DNA of 64,000 bases, taken from Cumulibacter sp047975195 (lineage in GTDB: Bacteria; Actinomycetota; Actinomycetes; Mycobacteriales; Antricoccaceae). The stretch covers positions 26,662 to 90,661 of the forward strand of contig JBKEDB010000017.1 of assembly GCA_047975195.1 (NCBI GenBank), written 5' to 3'. Position numbers and translations under genes: made by a program. Positions 43,644-51,751 of this stretch are shown here, piece after piece (the first letter of the stretch is position 1; every line of letters starts with the position of its first letter). The notes below the pieces were generated by a model. The model did no database searches. It had not been told where the DNA came from and was given only the letters and a program-made list of their open reading frames with translations.

Positions 43644-45338
43644 CTACGCAGCCGTGTGGTTGGCGGGTGTGGGGTCGGCATTGCTGTACGCGGCGCTGGT
43701 GTAGTAGTCGAGCAGCCGGGTGGTGGCACGTGTGAAGGCTGCGCGTTCGTGAGGGTTGGGTATGTGGGCCGCGAGCAGGGCGATGAGTTCGTCGGCGGGG
43801 TCCAGTCCTTCGGCCTGGTCGTTGCTCGTTGCCGGGGATGCGGTGCTGAATGCGGCGCGTGATTGGGTGGTCGCGTGTTCGATCTGATTGTGATCGGGTA
43901 TCGCGATCCGCGTGTTGAGGATGGGGTGTTGGTGGGGATCGATCCATGGTGGTGGGATCCACCACGGTAGGCCGTTGATGATGTGTGCGCGCCAGCCGGA
44001 TTCTTCGAAGTGTCGGTGATGGTGTCGGCACATGAGGGTGAGGTTGTTGAGGTCCGTGGTTCCGCCGTTCCACCAGGGTCTTATGTGGTGCCGTTCGCAG
44101 CGGTCGGGGGTCGCTTGGCAGGTTGGGAATGAGCAGCCGTGGTCGCGGGCGATGAGTGCGTGGGTCTGATTCTCAGTCGCGATGCGACGGGTGCGCCCGA
44201 ACGCCACGATGCCACCGGTGTCAGTGACCCAGGTGGGGATCAGCATAGCTTCGTGCGCGAGGTGTTTGAGGTCGTTGATGGTAATCCGGTCGCCGCCGGC
44301 GATGGTGCCGATCGCTGCCCAGTCGTGCTTGTCGTGGCTGGGGTCGTTATCCGCGTGGAGGGCGGTGAGTAGGTCGTTGAGGTTGACGGTCAAATGCACG
44401 GTGGCGGGAGTGCCTCCGGTGGCTGGCACACCGCCGGCCGTGGCCAGCAGGTGCTGCAAAGCAGCGTTGAGTCCGTCGTGGGTGCGTTGTTCATAACTGC
44501 GGGTATCGCGGGTGCCGTCCTCGGCGGGGTGTGGTGCGCTATATGGGCCGATGGCTGCCTCGAAGCGGGCTTTTAACTCTCGGGTGAGAAAGCCGTGAAT
44601 GCGGTAAGTGCCGTCGGCACGTTCGGTGCTGATGGTGATGGCGCGTCGCGCGTGCGCGAGGTGACCTCTGGGGAGGCGCCCGTCGGGGGCGAGGACGTCG
44701 TCGATTTTCTGTGCGACGCGGTGTAGGTCGTTGGTGCCCATGCCGTGGGCGTGGTGCACGAGCGTCTGTTCTGCTTTGGCGCGGTCGACAGGTTCGAGGT
44801 CGGCGTTGGTGCGTAGGCGGCGCATGGCGGTGCTGATGATGTCGACTTGGTCGCGTGAGAGTTCGCCGGCGCGTACTGCTGCCGCGAGCGTGGGCGGGTC
44901 GGGTGAGCCTTCGCCGGCGCTGAAGGAGTTGGTGGGAAGTATGTCGTCGGCGCGGCGGGCGCGTGCGCGCGCTTCTGCGGGCCGGATCCGCAGCAACTGT
45001 GCAAAGGCGTGCGCAGTGCTGGGTGTGCACGTGTATTTGCCGAGTTCTTCGAGTAGCCCGGCTTCGTACAGGTGGCTTTCGATGACGATGCATCGGGCCT
45101 GCTGAGACTCGAGCTCCCAAGCGAGCGCGATCAGTCCCTCGGGGCCAAGCGCGCCGAAGTCGCCGCGGTCGCCGACTGCGATCAACGCATCGACAGCCGC
45201 CGCCATCTGGTCGAGTGCCGAACCGATTTCCGAAGCGAGCGATTCAGCCGCACCCGCCAGGGGTGAAGACCGATCGTGGTTGGCGCTGGTGGCCAGCACG
45301 TCCGCGGAGACGTACCGCGCGTGATGCGACTCGAACAC
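43644..45338 (-). CDS. DUF222/13E12 family protein with C-terminal HNH endonuclease domain
   Basis: 564-aa actinobacterial DUF222 (REP13E12-like) protein. The helical DUF222 domain occupies roughly residues 40-390, including RIRPAEARARARRADDI and GELSRDQVDIIS; the HNH nuclease at about 405-455 reads CSFPTCQATPDRCERHHIRPWWNGGTTDLNNLTLMCRHHHRHF, with all metal and catalytic His/Asn/His positions. GTG 45338 follows GGGAGG. The family is highly multicopy and associated with mobile repeats in mycobacteria and relatives; I see no flanking direct repeats or transposase here. Function unproven. Confidence 0.92.
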   Translation of the reverse strand: MFESHHARYVSADVLATSANHDRSSPLAGAAESLASEIGSALDQMAAAVDALIAVGDRGDFGALGPEGLIALAWELESQQARCIVIESHLYEAGLLEELGKYTCTPSTAHAFAQLLRIRPAEARARARRADDILPTNSFSAGEGSPDPPTLAAAVRAGELSRDQVDIISTAMRRLRTNADLEPVDRAKAEQTLVHHAHGMGTNDLHRVAQKIDDVLAPDGRLPRGHLAHARRAITISTERADGTYRIHGFLTRELKARFEAAIGPYSAPHPAEDGTRDTRSYEQRTHDGLNAALQHLLATAGGVPATGGTPATVHLTVNLNDLLTALHADNDPSHDKHDWAAIGTIAGGDRITINDLKHLAHEAMLIPTWVTDTGGIVAFGRTRRIATENQTHALIARDHGCSFPTCQATPDRCERHHIRPWWNGGTTDLNNLTLMCRHHHRHFEESGWRAHIINGLPWWIPPPWIDPHQHPILNTRIAIPDHNQIEHATTQSRAAFSTASPATSNDQAEGLDPADELIALLAAHIPNPHERAAFTRATTRLLDYYTSAAYSNADPTPANHTAA

Positions 45339-45384
45339 GACCAGCCTCCCTCAAAGAACGATGCACGCTCAAGCTTGTGATTCC

Positions 45385-45413
45385 ATCGTACACATGTGCG
45401 AAGCATGAATCAA
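45385..45413 (-). promoter_or_regulatory. Candidate promoter of the DUF222/HNH gene
   Basis: Minus-strand TTGATT (45413-45408), 17-base spacer, TACGAT (45390-45385), 47 bases upstream of the GTG start. Each box matches four of six consensus positions. Confidence 0.5.
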
Positions 45414-45495
45414 TGGGTGTTCGGCCATCGAGCGGGTGGCGATGAGCCGCTAGTCCGCAGGCAAGTGAGGCGCATCCGCCGTGAGGGTGACGCGA

Positions 45496-45533
45496 TGAGG
45501 GGGTGTACGCCGGACTCGGCGTACACCCCCTCA
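45496..45533 (-). terminator. Very stable 17-bp hairpin terminator
   Basis: TGAGGGGGTGTACGCCG (45496-45512) pairs perfectly with 45517-45533 across a 4-base loop, 17 bp downstream of the SDR gene stop on the minus strand and before the DUF222 promoter region's gene. No T-run. Confidence 0.85.
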
Positions 45534-45549
45534 CGGGTGGAATAGTGCG

Positions 45550-46326
45550 TTATTTCGCGCCTTGACCGTCGTCGATCTTCACGATGGTCCCGGTGACAGC
45601 CTCCGATGCGGGGGAGACCAGGAACAGTAAGGTGCTGTCCATCTGCGGCGGCTGCGCGATCCGCTTGCGCGGTGTCGCGGCCGCCAGGTCACCCTGGCGC
45701 TCGAGCATGCCGTCCATCATCTCGCTGGCGAACATGCCGGGTGCGATGCCGTTCACGTTGATGTTGAACCGCGCCCATTCAGCCGACAGCGCTTCGGTCA
45801 TCCGAACGATGCCGGCCTTGGTGATCGAATACAGCGCCGCGCCGTTGCCGTTGTAGCGGAACGCCCCCATCGAGGAGATGTTCACGATGCGTCCGCCGCG
45901 CTTCTCCGCGATCAGCCGTCGAGCGAACTCGGCGGCCAGAATGAACGGCGCTCGCAGGTTCGTGTCAAAGACGGCGTCGATGAGTTCGACGGGCATCTTC
46001 GTGACGTACTGCGCGTCCGGAATACCTGCATTGTTGACCAAGATGGTCGGCGTGCCGACGGCGTCGACCGCGGCCTGGTACGCGGCAAAGATCGAGTCGG
46101 TGTTGGTCGCATCCATCTCGATTGCCACGGCGTTGCCATCGGCGGCCTTAATATCAGCGACCAATTCGTCGAGACGGTCCTTGCGGCGCGCCGTCGCTAC
46201 GACGGTCGCGCCGGCGGCGGCTAGCGTCTGTGCGAACCGGCGGCCCAGCCCGGAACTCGCACCAGTGACGAAGGCGACGTCACCGGTGAGGTCCGCGCTG
46301 TTGTTGGGCAGCGGGAAGTTGCTCAT
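45550..46326 (-). CDS. Short-chain dehydrogenase/reductase
   Basis: 258-aa classical SDR. Cofactor motif TGASSGLGRR (about residues 21-30), NNAG (about residue 96), catalytic Ser in NISSM and YSITK (YxxxK). RRKDR after the second strand suggests NADP(H). ATG 46326 is eight bases after GGAG; an in-frame extension to 46530 overlaps the upstream gene and is rejected. It lies 40 bp downstream of a second SDR under the same TetR-type control, so the pair probably acts on successive or related hydroxyacyl substrates. Confidence 0.92.
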   Translation of the reverse strand: MSNFPLPNNSADLTGDVAFVTGASSGLGRRFAQTLAAAGATVVATARRKDRLDELVADIKAADGNAVAIEMDATNTDSIFAAYQAAVDAVGTPTILVNNAGIPDAQYVTKMPVELIDAVFDTNLRAPFILAAEFARRLIAEKRGGRIVNISSMGAFRYNGNGAALYSITKAGIVRMTEALSAEWARFNINVNGIAPGMFASEMMDGMLERQGDLAAATPRKRIAQPPQMDSTLLFLVSPASEAVTGTIVKIDDGQGAK

Positions 46327-46366
46327 GCCAATACTCCAATGAAAGTGTTGATCGCCGGTTACCGGA

Positions 46367-47158
46367 CTACTTCGGGGGCATCCGGATCGCGCCGTCGAGT
46401 CGGACGACCTGGCCATTGAAGTAGACGTTGCGGTTGAGCTCGAGAACGAAGGACGCGAACTCCTTCGGGTTGCCCAAACGCTTCGGGAACGGCACCGACT
46501 TCTCCAGATTGGCGAAGACCTCGGGCGCACGATCGCCGACGGCGAGCATCGGCGGGGTGGCGAAGATGCCCGGCAGGATCGTGTTGGCGCGGATGCCGAA
46601 GTTCATCAGGTCGCGAGCCAGCGGCAACGCAAGCCCAGCGACGCCCGCCTTGTTCGAGCCGTAGGCGATCTGGCCGATCTGCGCGTCCTGAGCTGCGACC
46701 GAACCGGTCAGCGTGATGCAGCCGCGCTCGCCGTCCTCGAGCGGCTCCAGCGACGCCATGCCGAGCGCGGCAAGCGAGGCTAGTCGGTACGACGCGACCA
46801 GGATCCCATTGGCTGAGTAGGCGTAGTCCTCGGTGGAGAAGCGGGTGAGTTCGCCGGTCTCGCGGTTCTTGGAGAGGGTCTTGCCGCCGCGGGAGGTCTG
46901 TGCGCAGTGCACCAGAATGCGCTCCTGACCGTTGGCTGCACGTGCCTCCTCGAAACCATCGACGACGCTCTGCTCATCGGTGACGTTCACCTTGTGGAAC
47001 GTTGCGCCGATCTCGGCCGCGACGGCTTTGCCGCCCTCTTCGTTCATGTCGAAAATCGCGACCTTGACGCCCTGCTCCGCGAGTGCGGTGGCGCTGGCCC
47101 GTGCGAGACCGGACGCGCCGCCGGTGACGACTGCCGAAACGCTGCTGTCGAGCTTCAT
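46367..47158 (-). CDS. SDR oxidoreductase, 3-hydroxyacyl-CoA dehydrogenase type II-like
   Basis: 263-aa SDR. The cofactor motif is TGGASGLARAS, with Ala where the third Gly normally is; Asp in VAIFDMNEEGG suggests NAD. Catalytic Ser lies in ITLTGSVAAQDAQIGQIAYGSNKAG with YGSNK. The QIGQIAYGSNKAGVAGLALPLARDL stretch resembles HSD17B10/3-hydroxy-2-methylbutyryl-CoA dehydrogenases of branched amino acid breakdown. First gene of a two-SDR operon, divergent from a TetR regulator. Confidence 0.9.
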   Translation of the reverse strand: MKLDSSVSAVVTGGASGLARASATALAEQGVKVAIFDMNEEGGKAVAAEIGATFHKVNVTDEQSVVDGFEEARAANGQERILVHCAQTSRGGKTLSKNRETGELTRFSTEDYAYSANGILVASYRLASLAALGMASLEPLEDGERGCITLTGSVAAQDAQIGQIAYGSNKAGVAGLALPLARDLMNFGIRANTILPGIFATPPMLAVGDRAPEVFANLEKSVPFPKRLGNPKEFASFVLELNRNVYFNGQVVRLDGAIRMPPK

Positions 47159-47216
47159 GAATCCTCCGTTGTTCCTTAGTACGCAGTGCTATGAATCCAG
47201 TACCTGCAGGTTAGAC

Positions 47217-47230
47217 TGAGTGCTCGCTCA
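47217..47230. promoter_or_regulatory. Candidate TetR operator between SDR operon and regulator
   Basis: TGAGTGCTCGCTCA is an imperfect palindrome (TGAG...CTCA arms, 10 of 14 positions symmetric), a pattern common to actinobacterial TetR sites. It is 59 bp from the SDR start and 86 bp from the TetR start. Confidence 0.5.
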
Positions 47231-47315
47231 ATGTCATCCCGGACTGGAACTACGGCCGGGGCTGCACCCGAATGCGTTGGACCTCTCAGTACAGAGAACG
47301 CGATAAAGTCGCCGC

Positions 47316-47957
47316 ATGCTTGAATCGATCAGCCCCTCCGATGACGCTGCGCGCCAGCCCGCGGCATTGCCTACGACCGCTCGCGGGCGTCGGCGTCGTG
47401 AGGCGATTGTCGATGCGGCGACCGAAGTAATGCACGCGAACGGGATCTTTCAGTCCAGTCTCGATGAAGTGCTTGACCGCGGGGGAGCTGGAAAGTCCCA
47501 GCTGTATCACTACTTCGGGGGTAAACAGGAGCTGATTCGCGCGGTCATCGAGCGCCAACTCGAGAACGTGCTGGCTACGGAGCCGACGTTCGATTCGATA
47601 CGCACGTGGCGCGGCCTTGAGCAGTGGCGTGACGCGTTCCTCGCGCGGCACGCCACAGAATCTGGGCCGCTGGGATGTCGACTGGGCAAGTTTGCTGGCG
47701 AGCTGGACAACGATGAGGCGCTACGACCGGTGTTGGTGGCGGCATTCGAGGAATGGCGCTCGCATATGACCGCCGCGTTCGCGCGGATACAATCGCGCGG
47801 AGAACTGCGGGTGGACGCCGATCCCGAGACGATGTCGAAGTCGCTGATGGCGGCCATCCAGGGCGGACTTTTGCTGGGTCGGCTCAGGCGTGACATCGAT
47901 GCGTTGACGCATTCGATCGAGATGGCGTTTGGGTATCTCGGTGGCTTCCGGGTCTAG
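47316..47957 (+). CDS. TetR-family transcriptional regulator
   Basis: 213-aa repressor. HTH at about residues 27-72: REAIVDAATEVMHANGIFQSSLDEVLDRGGAGKSQLYHYFGGKQELI. The C-terminal part (GPLGCRLGKFAGELDNDEALRPVLVAAFEEWRSHMTAAFARIQ) follows the TetR_C subfamily seen in YxaF/LmrA-like regulators. Divergent from the two SDR genes with a candidate operator between, so it most likely controls them. Start ATG 47316 has no strong Shine-Dalgarno. Confidence 0.92.
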   Translation: MLESISPSDDAARQPAALPTTARGRRRREAIVDAATEVMHANGIFQSSLDEVLDRGGAGKSQLYHYFGGKQELIRAVIERQLENVLATEPTFDSIRTWRGLEQWRDAFLARHATESGPLGCRLGKFAGELDNDEALRPVLVAAFEEWRSHMTAAFARIQSRGELRVDADPETMSKSLMAAIQGGLLLGRLRRDIDALTHSIEMAFGYLGGFRV

Positions 47958-48006
47958 GTACTGCATGGAGTCAGTCACAACAGCGCGGTCAGACTGGTTC
48001 AAATCT

Positions 48007-48020
48007 GTACCGCTTGGTAC
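48007..48020. promoter_or_regulatory. Short inverted repeat upstream of the cysteine leader
   Basis: GTACC-GCTT-GGTAC lies 57 bp before the leader peptide start and 49 bp after the TetR stop, followed by TCTTT. It could be an operator of the sulfur operon promoter or a weak terminator of the regulator gene. Confidence 0.35.
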
Positions 48021-48076
48021 TCTTTGGTGGTTAATCACGGCAATTCGGTTGCCCCGTTGCAGGAGGGTGTTGAGTC

Positions 48077-48181
48077 ATGACGAAGTCCTCGTACGCTCCG
48101 CCCATGCCCAAGCAGCCCGCGTTGACCGTGCGTCGCGCGATCGACTTTATGCGCACCTGCACCTGCACCTGTTGCCGCTAA
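48077..48181 (+). CDS. Cysteine-rich leader peptide (putative cysteine-responsive attenuator uORF)
   Basis: 34-codon ORF with a good ribosome site (AGGAGGG at 48061-48067, nine bases before ATG 48077) and TAA at 48179-48181. The peptide is basic and ends RTCTCTCCR: four Cys codons in the last seven codons before the stop. The preceding VRRAIDFMR resembles the RRHVDL.R core of the conserved actinobacterial 'putative leader peptides' that precede sulfur genes. Ribosome stalling on the Cys codons when cysteine is scarce would change folding of the 190-nt downstream leader and let the operon at 48373 be expressed. The remaining intergenic sequence (47958-48372) holds no other gene I can see. Confidence 0.75.
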   Translation: MTKSSYAPPMPKQPALTVRRAIDFMRTCTCTCCR

Positions 48182-48284
48182 CATCCACGCCCTACTGAGG
48201 GCTGGATGCGACGATGGAGTCCTGCAGCGATCGATTCGTGCGGATTTGAGACTCATCTCGTCGCCACCGCAGTTACACCCCGCC

Positions 48285-48300
48285 GCCGCGCAACCGCGGC
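48285..48300 (+). promoter_or_regulatory. GC hairpin in the leader downstream of the Cys peptide
   Basis: GCCGCG and CGCGGC pair across CAAC, 104 bases after the leader peptide stop, followed by a T-rich stretch (TCTGTTACTTCTG). GTTGC in the Cys-codon region (48171-48175) is complementary to GCAAC in this hairpin (48290-48294). A possible attenuation element; structure not computed. Confidence 0.35.
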
Positions 48301-48372
48301 CCGCGATCTGTTACTTCTGCGCGCTGACCGGCTTTCCTGGCCAGCCTCAAGTCCTCAAGGAATACCTAGCGA

Positions 48373-49887
48373 ATGAATCGCTTCACACTCAAAGTGCTCG
48401 CGCTCGTCACGGCCATCGTGGCCTTGGTGAGCGCGTGCGGTGTCGCCGGTGCGACCAACTCCACCCCCGGACACCTGAATTGGGGGTGGGTTCTGCCCAC
48501 TTCCTGGGATCCGGTCTCGTCCACGGCGGGCACTGATGTACACGCGCTATCGATGGTGTACTCCGGTCTGACCAAGCTCGACCCGGCGGGTAAGGCCGTG
48601 CCGGACGCTGCCGAATCGTGGGAATACAACGACGACGGCACAGCCGTCATATTCACGTTGCGGCCGGATCAATCCTTCCAGGACGGAACTGCTCTCGACG
48701 CCGCTGCGGTCAAGGCGAGCTTAGAACGTGGCCGGGACGCGGAGTATTCAACCAAACGAGCTCAACTGGAAGTGATCGAGAGCATCGACGTGCTTTCGCC
48801 GACGCAGGTGCAGTTGAACCTGAGCCGACCGGACTATCAGATCCCGGACCTGCTGTCCGGCTTGACCGGTTTCCTAGTGAGCCCGACCGCATTCGAGGCC
48901 GGTGCGGAGGCCTTAGCAACCCAGCCGGTGGGTAGCGGACCGTTCGAAGTGACGTCGTACACCCCCGGCTCAGAGGCTGAACTGAAGAAGTTCGATGGCT
49001 ACTGGAATGCCGATCACATCTACATCGACTCGATCACGCACAAGGAGCCGGCGGACGCCGCCGTCATCGTCGCGGGTTTGCAGTCAGGGCAGTACGACGT
49101 CGTGGAAATCCCGCCGTCGCAGGTCGAGGCCGCCGAGGCCGCCGGGTTTGACGTCGAAGTGAACCCTGCCCTGACCGTTCGCACCCTGGATGTCAACAAC
49201 ACCGTCGCACCGTTCGACGACCCGAAAGTGATGCAAGCGATCAACTATGCGCTCGATCGTCAGGCGCTGATCGACACCTCCGCATTCGGTTACGGCGAAG
49301 CAACCGTGCAACCGTTCCCCGAAGGTCATATCGGCTACAACCCCGATATTGCTGATCTGTACCCGCATGACATTAAGAAGGCCAAGGAGTTGCTGGCCGA
49401 AGCGGGCTACCCCGACGGTATCGAGATTCCGCTGACGACGTACGACACCAGCGGCCTGGCCGAGCAGATTCAAGCCCAGTTTCTCGAAGCCGGTATCAAG
49501 GTCGATATCAAGACCATCACCCGCGCCCAGGCGTCGCAGACCATATACATCAAGCGGGATGCACCGCTCGCGCTGGACTACTTCGCCGGTCGTGAATCGC
49601 CAGCCCAAGCGTTGGAGGTGCTGTTCGGTCCGGACGGGCTGATGAACCTCGGACGCAACGCTCCGGAGGAAGTCTCCGCCGGGATCAACGCCGTTTCGAC
49701 CACGCCCACGGACGATCCGTCCTACGAGCAGGTACTGCACCATGCGGTTGACACCGCGGTCACGTCGATGCCGAACGTGTTCCTCTTCGCCTGGCCGCGC
49801 ATCTTTGCGATTAGTCCCGGAGTGCAGGACTTCACGCCGTACATCGGCCCGCATCGCTGGGAAGACGTCAAGGTGGTCGGCTCATGA
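48373..49887 (+). CDS. ABC transporter substrate-binding lipoprotein (DppA/OppA family)
   Basis: 504-aa extracytoplasmic binding protein of the SBP_bac_5 family. Signal peptide and lipobox ALVSAC (Cys22), then the class C fold: VYSGLTKLDPAGKAVPDAAESWEYNDDGTAVIFTLRPDQSFQDGTALDAAAVKASLER, PVGSGPFEV, and DPKVMQAINYALDRQALID. The substrate is probably a sulfur-containing organic molecule, judging by the operon (inference). ATG 48373 has only a distant AAGGA. The stop overlaps the permease start (ATGA). Confidence 0.93.
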   Translation: MNRFTLKVLALVTAIVALVSACGVAGATNSTPGHLNWGWVLPTSWDPVSSTAGTDVHALSMVYSGLTKLDPAGKAVPDAAESWEYNDDGTAVIFTLRPDQSFQDGTALDAAAVKASLERGRDAEYSTKRAQLEVIESIDVLSPTQVQLNLSRPDYQIPDLLSGLTGFLVSPTAFEAGAEALATQPVGSGPFEVTSYTPGSEAELKKFDGYWNADHIYIDSITHKEPADAAVIVAGLQSGQYDVVEIPPSQVEAAEAAGFDVEVNPALTVRTLDVNNTVAPFDDPKVMQAINYALDRQALIDTSAFGYGEATVQPFPEGHIGYNPDIADLYPHDIKKAKELLAEAGYPDGIEIPLTTYDTSGLAEQIQAQFLEAGIKVDIKTITRAQASQTIYIKRDAPLALDYFAGRESPAQALEVLFGPDGLMNLGRNAPEEVSAGINAVSTTPTDDPSYEQVLHHAVDTAVTSMPNVFLFAWPRIFAISPGVQDFTPYIGPHRWEDVKVVGS

Positions 49888-50891
49888 CCACGGTAACGGT
49901 TCAAAGTACGACATCAGCCGCGCGGCGGCCCGTCAGCAGACCCTTGATCGCAGTTGCCAAGGGACTCGGCACGGTGGTGACGGTGTTGCTGCTCGCCAGT
50001 TTCGCCACGTTCGCGATGGGGGCGATTGCCGGTAGCAGCCCAGGAGCGGTCGCGCTCGGCAGCGATGCAACCCCCGAGGCGATAGCGGCGTTTGATGCCA
50101 GCGTCGGATTCGATCGACCGCTGTTGGTGCGTTATTTCGATTGGCTCGGCTCGGCCCTGACCGGCGACCTAGGCACGTCCTGGTTCACCGGGATCCCGGT
50201 GGCAGACTCGCTCGCCGACCGGCTCCCCGTCAGCCTGGCGCTGGCCGGTTTCGCGCTACTGATCGCGATCGTGGTCGGCGGCCTCGCCGGCGTTATCGCC
50301 GGCACCCGCCCGCGTTCGGCCGTCGATCGCGGCATCACCTTGATCTCGGGCGCGTTGTCCACGCTGCCGCCGTTCGTCGCCGGTATCGCGCTCATCGTGA
50401 TCTTCTCGGTCGGCCTGGGGTGGATGCCGTCGGGTGGCTACATGTCGATCGACGCCGGATTCGGCGCCTGGTTGAGTTTCCTTGTGCTCCCGGCGATCGC
50501 GCTGAGCCTGGACGCTGCCTGTGAGATCACCCGGCAGTTGCGCACAGGCATAGTCGCGGCGATGGAGGAAAACTACGTGACCGGCGCGGTCGTGCGTGGT
50601 CTCGCCCCGCGACGGATCATGTTCGCTCACGTGCTGAGTAACGCCGCCGGCCCCGCGTTGGCGGTGATCGGCCTGCACATTCCACGGCTGATCGGCGGCG
50701 CCGTGGTCACCGAGGCGGTGTTTGTGCTCCCCGGGATCGGTGATTTGGCCCGCGACGGTGCGATGCAGGGTGATGTTCCGGTCGTGCAGGGCGTGCTGTT
50801 GGTGGCTCTGGCGCTGGTTCTGATCTGCAACGCGGCGGTCAACGTGCTGCTTGAGCGGTTGCGTCCAAGTTCCTCGAGGGGGGACTCATGA
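49884..50891 (+). CDS. Peptide-type ABC transporter permease (DppB family)
   Basis: 335-aa permease with the DppB N-terminal helix (AKGLGTVVTVLLLASFATFAMGAIAGSSPG), the DASVGFDRPLLVRYFDWL linker, and the EAA-type loop EENYVTGAVVRGLAPRRIMFAHVLSNAAGPAL. Start and stop both overlap neighbours by four bases, so expression is tightly coupled with the binding protein and the second permease. Confidence 0.93.
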   Translation: MTTVTVQSTTSAARRPVSRPLIAVAKGLGTVVTVLLLASFATFAMGAIAGSSPGAVALGSDATPEAIAAFDASVGFDRPLLVRYFDWLGSALTGDLGTSWFTGIPVADSLADRLPVSLALAGFALLIAIVVGGLAGVIAGTRPRSAVDRGITLISGALSTLPPFVAGIALIVIFSVGLGWMPSGGYMSIDAGFGAWLSFLVLPAIALSLDAACEITRQLRTGIVAAMEENYVTGAVVRGLAPRRIMFAHVLSNAAGPALAVIGLHIPRLIGGAVVTEAVFVLPGIGDLARDGAMQGDVPVVQGVLLVALALVLICNAAVNVLLERLRPSSSRGDS

Positions 50892-51751
50892 GCTCCTTTA
50901 CGCGTTCGGTGCGCGGTAACCGCGCGGCGCAGGCCGCGCTCGTCGTACTGATCTTTATCGCATTCCTCGTCGCATTCGGCGGGCTGATCGCGCCGTACGA
51001 TCCGCTGCAGCAAAGCACTGACGTATTGCAGGGACCCAGCGGGGCGCACTGGCTGGGCACCGATCACCTCGGTCGCGACACGCTGTCGCGGTTGCTGGAA
51101 GGAAGCCGGATCTCAGTGCTGGGTGCGCTCGAGGCGACGGCAGTCGGTGTTGTCCTCGGTGCGCTTCCGGGATTGCTATCGGTGTACGTCGGACGGACCG
51201 CCGAGTGGATTCTGCTGCGGGTGATGGATGCGGTGCTGTCGCTGCCATTCATCATCGTCGCGATCGCGGTCTCCGGGCTCGCTGGCGGGGGAATGCAGCC
51301 GGCGATGATCACCGTCGGTGTGCTGTTCACGCCCACCTTCTTCCGGATCGCGCGCTCGGCCACGCTCGGCCTTCGGCGCGCCGGATACGTCGAAGCAGCC
51401 GAACTGTTCGGTTCGTCGACGACCCGGATGGTTCTTACCCACATCTGGGGCAAGGCCACCACCCCGATCGCGGTCGCTGCGGCGAGCACGACCGGCGCCG
51501 GGCTCCTGATCGTGTCGTCGTTGCAATTCCTCGGAATTGGCGTGACACCGCCCGCGCCTACCTGGGGCGGAATGCTTGCCACCGACCTGACCTACTTGCA
51601 CCACGCGCCGTTCGCGCCACTATGGCCGGCAGCGTTGATCATGCTCACCGTGGGCGCCCTGAACATCCTCGCGGATGCCATTCGCGAAGACAGCCCCACG
51701 ACCCGTTCATCGCGCAAGAATAAGGAGCGCGCCCGTGTCGACGCTAACTGA
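50888..51751 (+). CDS. Peptide-type ABC transporter permease (DppC family)
   Basis: 287-aa permease with LGTDHLGRDTLSRLLEGSRIS and EAA loop RRAGYVEAAELFGSSTTRMVLTHIWGKATTPI. ATG 50888 overlaps the DppB stop. Its 3' end overlaps the ATPase start by 17 bases. Forms the membrane channel with the adjacent DppB-type subunit. Confidence 0.93.
   Translation: MSSFTRSVRGNRAAQAALVVLIFIAFLVAFGGLIAPYDPLQQSTDVLQGPSGAHWLGTDHLGRDTLSRLLEGSRISVLGALEATAVGVVLGALPGLLSVYVGRTAEWILLRVMDAVLSLPFIIVAIAVSGLAGGGMQPAMITVGVLFTPTFFRIARSATLGLRRAGYVEAAELFGSSTTRMVLTHIWGKATTPIAVAAASTTGAGLLIVSSLQFLGIGVTPPAPTWGGMLATDLTYLHHAPFAPLWPAALIMLTVGALNILADAIREDSPTTRSSRKNKERARVDAN

Noticed and set aside
42667..44073. 468-codon open frame on the minus strand
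   Set aside because: Only the 3' part (from 43488) is a real CPBP protease gene. The rest is Arg/His/Pro-rich and lies over the DUF222/HNH gene in another frame.
44539..45120. 193-codon Arg/His-rich minus-strand frame
   Set aside because: Frame shadow of the DUF222 gene in GC-rich sequence.
43644..45338. Mobile element or REP13E12 insertion boundaries
   Set aside because: The DUF222/HNH family is linked to mobile repeats, but I found no flanking direct repeats, integrase or disrupted neighbour.
47985..48025. tRNA-like GGTTCAAATC sequence
   Set aside because: The flanking bases do not form a proper T stem, and no acceptor or anticodon arm can be built around it.
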